Assembly: GCA_016235065.1 (NCBI GenBank)
Contig: JACRMB010000003.1
Coordinates: 648,524-712,523, forward strand
Direction: 5' to 3'
Length of the DNA stretch: 64,000 bases
Source of the DNA: Actinomycetota bacterium
Lineage (GTDB): Bacteria > Actinomycetota > Thermoleophilia > BMS3ABIN01
Shown here piece after piece: positions 62,224 through 64,000 of the stretch. Both the position numbers and the translations under genes were made by a program. The notes below the pieces were generated by a model. The model was given only the letters and a program-made list of their open reading frames with translations. It did not search any database and had not been told where the DNA came from. Every line of letters starts with the position of its first letter. Within the stretch, counting starts at the first letter, position 1.

Positions 62224-62296
62224 GGCCGGGATGGGATTTTCCCGCTTCCACTGAGGTCTTCGACATACGCTCCAGCGGGAAAATCCCATCCCGGCC
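62224..62296 (+). repeat. Dispersed inverted-repeat element, copy 2
   Basis: The 23-base arms 62224-62246 (starts GGCCGGGATGGGATTTTCCC) and 62274-62296 are perfectly inverted around 27 bases. The arms match those of the element at 32608-32721. It begins nine bases after the uvrB stop. Confidence 0.93.
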
Positions 62297-62340
62297 GGAG
62301 TCGAGCCTTATTTATTACGTAGAAGTGATTCGAACCCGGT

Positions 62341-63372
62341 TTGGTCCACCACCTTTTGTTACCATTCAGAAATGGATTTGTTAAGCCATTTATTTGTGCC
62401 CGAAATATTGCCACCAAACGGGATTCGAGCTTTTGTACTCAATCATTCCTTCCATCGTACTTAAAGGAACTAGATGACGTATCGATAAGGGTACATCGAT
62501 CAACAGTATTGATTACGATCGGAAGTCCCATAAATAACACAAAACAAAAGCAAGCCAATCATGAATCTGGGCGACCTACGGCCAGATTTACCCTATTTTT
62601 TCTAGCGACTTTCGTTATTTATGCAAGCTGGCATATTTTGATTGGCAGAAAACTTGGAGGTTATCTTCCCTCAATACCTGGACGGATTCCAAAAAATGAT
62701 CCGGTCCGAAGTTTATACGATGCTTTTCAGGGATCCTTCATGTTGGGATTCTTGGCTGTCTTTCTGGTAGCGATGTTCGTAAACGGTGTCGTACTGTTGA
62801 TAAAAATTAATTTCCCAAGAATTCCGATCAAACGTTGGTGGATAATATTGATAAGTGGGTTGACGGGTTTTTTTGCAGATATTTTTGTAATTTTTTATCT
62901 CGAAATGGACCACGGTCCCTGGAGCAATGTTTTTTGGCCGGACATAATGAGTGAGTGGCGGGCTGTCTCGATCACAACAGGAATAGTGGCTTTGGCGGGG
63001 GCCTTTTCAGCCGGAGTGATTAGTTACGCGTTTTTTAAATCGGGGGAAAATGCAATGGTTTGGCAAAGAAGTTTTATTTTTAGTACGGCGTGGTGGGCGG
63101 CTATCATTGCCATTGCTTGGTTATTTATCAGCTCACGTGATATCAGTGAGTTCTTACATGGAAACGATGCTCCATGGTGGACAGCTCTATCTACCATTTT
63201 AATATTCTTCTTTATGCAGTCGATTCCATATTGGCTGATCTTAAGAAGATTTTATGCAAGTCAGAGAACAGCAAATATTTTATTGGCATCCTGCATGCCA
63301 TTTCTTGCGGTTTTTGGGTTTGGAACATGGTTGATAACAGGAATAAGCAATGCTATATGGGTAATACAATAG
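62341..63372 (+). CDS. AT-rich integral membrane protein, unknown
   Basis: The frame encodes 343 residues; the first 80 lack a good start and may not be translated. From about residue 83 six to seven membrane helices are evident (FTLFFLATFVIYASWHILIG, GFLAVFLVAMFVNGVVLLIK, WWIILISGLTGFFADIFVIF, IIAIAWLFIS). No family was recognised. The base composition is much richer in AT than flanking genes, which suggests recent acquisition. A perfect hairpin terminator follows. Confidence 0.6.
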   Translation: MVHHLLLPFRNGFVKPFICARNIATKRDSSFCTQSFLPSYLKELDDVSIRVHRSTVLITIGSPINNTKQKQANHESGRPTARFTLFFLATFVIYASWHILIGRKLGGYLPSIPGRIPKNDPVRSLYDAFQGSFMLGFLAVFLVAMFVNGVVLLIKINFPRIPIKRWWIILISGLTGFFADIFVIFYLEMDHGPWSNVFWPDIMSEWRAVSITTGIVALAGAFSAGVISYAFFKSGENAMVWQRSFIFSTAWWAAIIAIAWLFISSRDISEFLHGNDAPWWTALSTILIFFFMQSIPYWLILRRFYASQRTANILLASCMPFLAVFGFGTWLITGISNAIWVIQ

Positions 63373-63400
63373 TGAAATAGCAATGGTAATTAACGAACTT

Positions 63401-63434
63401 ATAATCAGGGCCGCCTTCCGGCGGCCCTGATTAT
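63401..63434. terminator. Bidirectional hairpin terminator
   Basis: ATAATCAGGGCCGCC (63401-63415) and GGCGGCCCTGATTAT (63420-63434) are perfectly complementary around TTCC. It lies between convergent genes; AT-rich stem ends give U-rich or A-rich flanks on both strands. Confidence 0.85.
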
Positions 63435-63462
63435 CAACTATCCTTCTTCTCTCACGCGGTTA

Positions 63463-63999
63463 CTACGGTTGCATCCCCGCGATCGAGTTATCGAGCAGTG
63501 TCTGGGTGTATTGCGGGTTATGCACGCCCTTGCTCCCATCCTCGTTGTTGATCAGTACCCAGTTCCAGAGAGCGTAAGCTACATTCTCTGGTGCTGAGAA
63601 GGATGCGGTCGGCGGGACGCAACTCTCCACGCCTTCTGAATCCACGGTGCAATTAAGCACGCCGGCGTTGAGCAGGAGTCCCTTGAGCGTATCCAGCTTC
63701 GCCTGGGTCGCTGTCTGCACGCCGTTCACGTCGAAGCTGGTGGCGGTTGTGTGACAGCCTTTGCAGGTGGTCAGGCTCGGCTCGGTGGTGTGATTGTCGT
63801 TCGATCCCATGTGGCAGCCGACGCAGGTGTTCTCAACGTACTGATAGTGAGCTGCGGAGGTGCCTTCAGCTCCGGCGCCGCCGGTACCGGTCATCATCGA
63901 GCTCTGCGGGCCGTGGTGCGGGCCGAAGCGGTTGGTGATGCCGCTGACTGTGCCGTTGACTGCTACCGGAGCCGCCTTGCGGGGCTGGTGGCAGTTGGC
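63463..63999 (-). CDS. Multihaem c-type cytochrome, C-terminal part
   Basis: The frame is open to the right edge, so the N-terminal part lies beyond the window. The visible 178 residues contain the end of one haem motif (NCHQ) and two complete CxxCH motifs, CVGCH and CKGCH, with other His (HYQY, NDNHTT) able to act as second axial ligands. The C-terminal 70 residues (PTASFSAPENVAYALWNWVL) are typical of doubled-CXXCH cytochromes involved in anaerobic respiration or extracellular electron transfer. It would be exported. Confidence 0.85.
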   Translation of the reverse strand, partial: ANCHQPRKAAPVAVNGTVSGITNRFGPHHGPQSSMMTGTGGAGAEGTSAAHYQYVENTCVGCHMGSNDNHTTEPSLTTCKGCHTTATSFDVNGVQTATQAKLDTLKGLLLNAGVLNCTVDSEGVESCVPPTASFSAPENVAYALWNWVLINNEDGSKGVHNPQYTQTLLDNSIAGMQP

Positions 64000-64000
64000 G

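Noticed and set aside
62327..62337. GATTCGAACCC resembling a tRNA T-loop on the minus strand
   Set aside because: No anticodon, D arm or acceptor stem could be built around it, and the T-stem bases do not pair.

Overview
The window is high-GC bacterial chromosome, very probably from a deep-branching, anaerobic or microaerophilic member of the Actinomycetota. The right end carries polA-rpsA-coaE-uvrB, an order typical of that phylum. The left end carries an anaerobic (early cobalt insertion) cobalamin pathway, and the only ribonucleotide reductase present is the B12-dependent class II type. The phylum call is inference from gene order and family membership, without phylogenetics.

Layout. 1-12250: a tightly overlapping cobalamin cluster (3' end of cbiA, a cbiX-cbiC fusion, a cobalamin riboswitch with terminator, the cobalt transporter cbiMNQO, then cbiD, cbiET, cbiL, cbiF, a cbiG-cbiH fusion, cbiJ, cobS). 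12313-14556: a membrane PAS/GAF protein without an output domain. 14772-17042: a three-gene envelope redox module. Its first gene is a DUF1573-like lipoprotein with an in-frame TGA placed as Cys-Sec and a SECIS-like hairpin, followed by a NapH-type polyferredoxin and a PCYCGC lipoprotein. 17122-22220: a J-domain protein, an Rrf2 regulator, a glycosyltransferase and nrdJ. 22523-29717: an accessory stretch of small and secreted proteins, ending in a zinc-ribbon-fused rifampin ADP-ribosyltransferase. 29791-43293+: a housekeeping block (trpS, scpA, scpB, rluB, aroH, hisC, tatA; an ECF sigma/DUF5667 pair; aroF, tyrA, aroA, cmk, plsC, ispH). 44150-46534: a DUF362 ferredoxin and a pirin. 46830-49238: a subtilisin. 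49250-62215: DUF512, der, plsY, gpsA, polA, rpsA, coaE, a lytic transglycosylase and uvrB. 62341 to the end: an AT-rich membrane protein and a partial multihaem cytochrome c.

How the parts fit: the B12 cluster supplies the cofactor for NrdJ. The chorismate-pathway genes (aroF, tyrA, aroA, aroH, hisC) are split around tatA and the ECF sigma pair.

Most notable: the predicted selenoprotein at 14772-15221; a family of intergenic repeats sharing GGGACACATTACTTAATT, placed just after stop codons; a second inverted-repeat element in two copies; a possible regulated structured RNA at 37942-38316 upstream of aroF; in-frame tandem repeats in linkers of CbiXC, CbiET and PolA; and an apparently undescribed WxSYxDYL domain shared by two secreted proteins.
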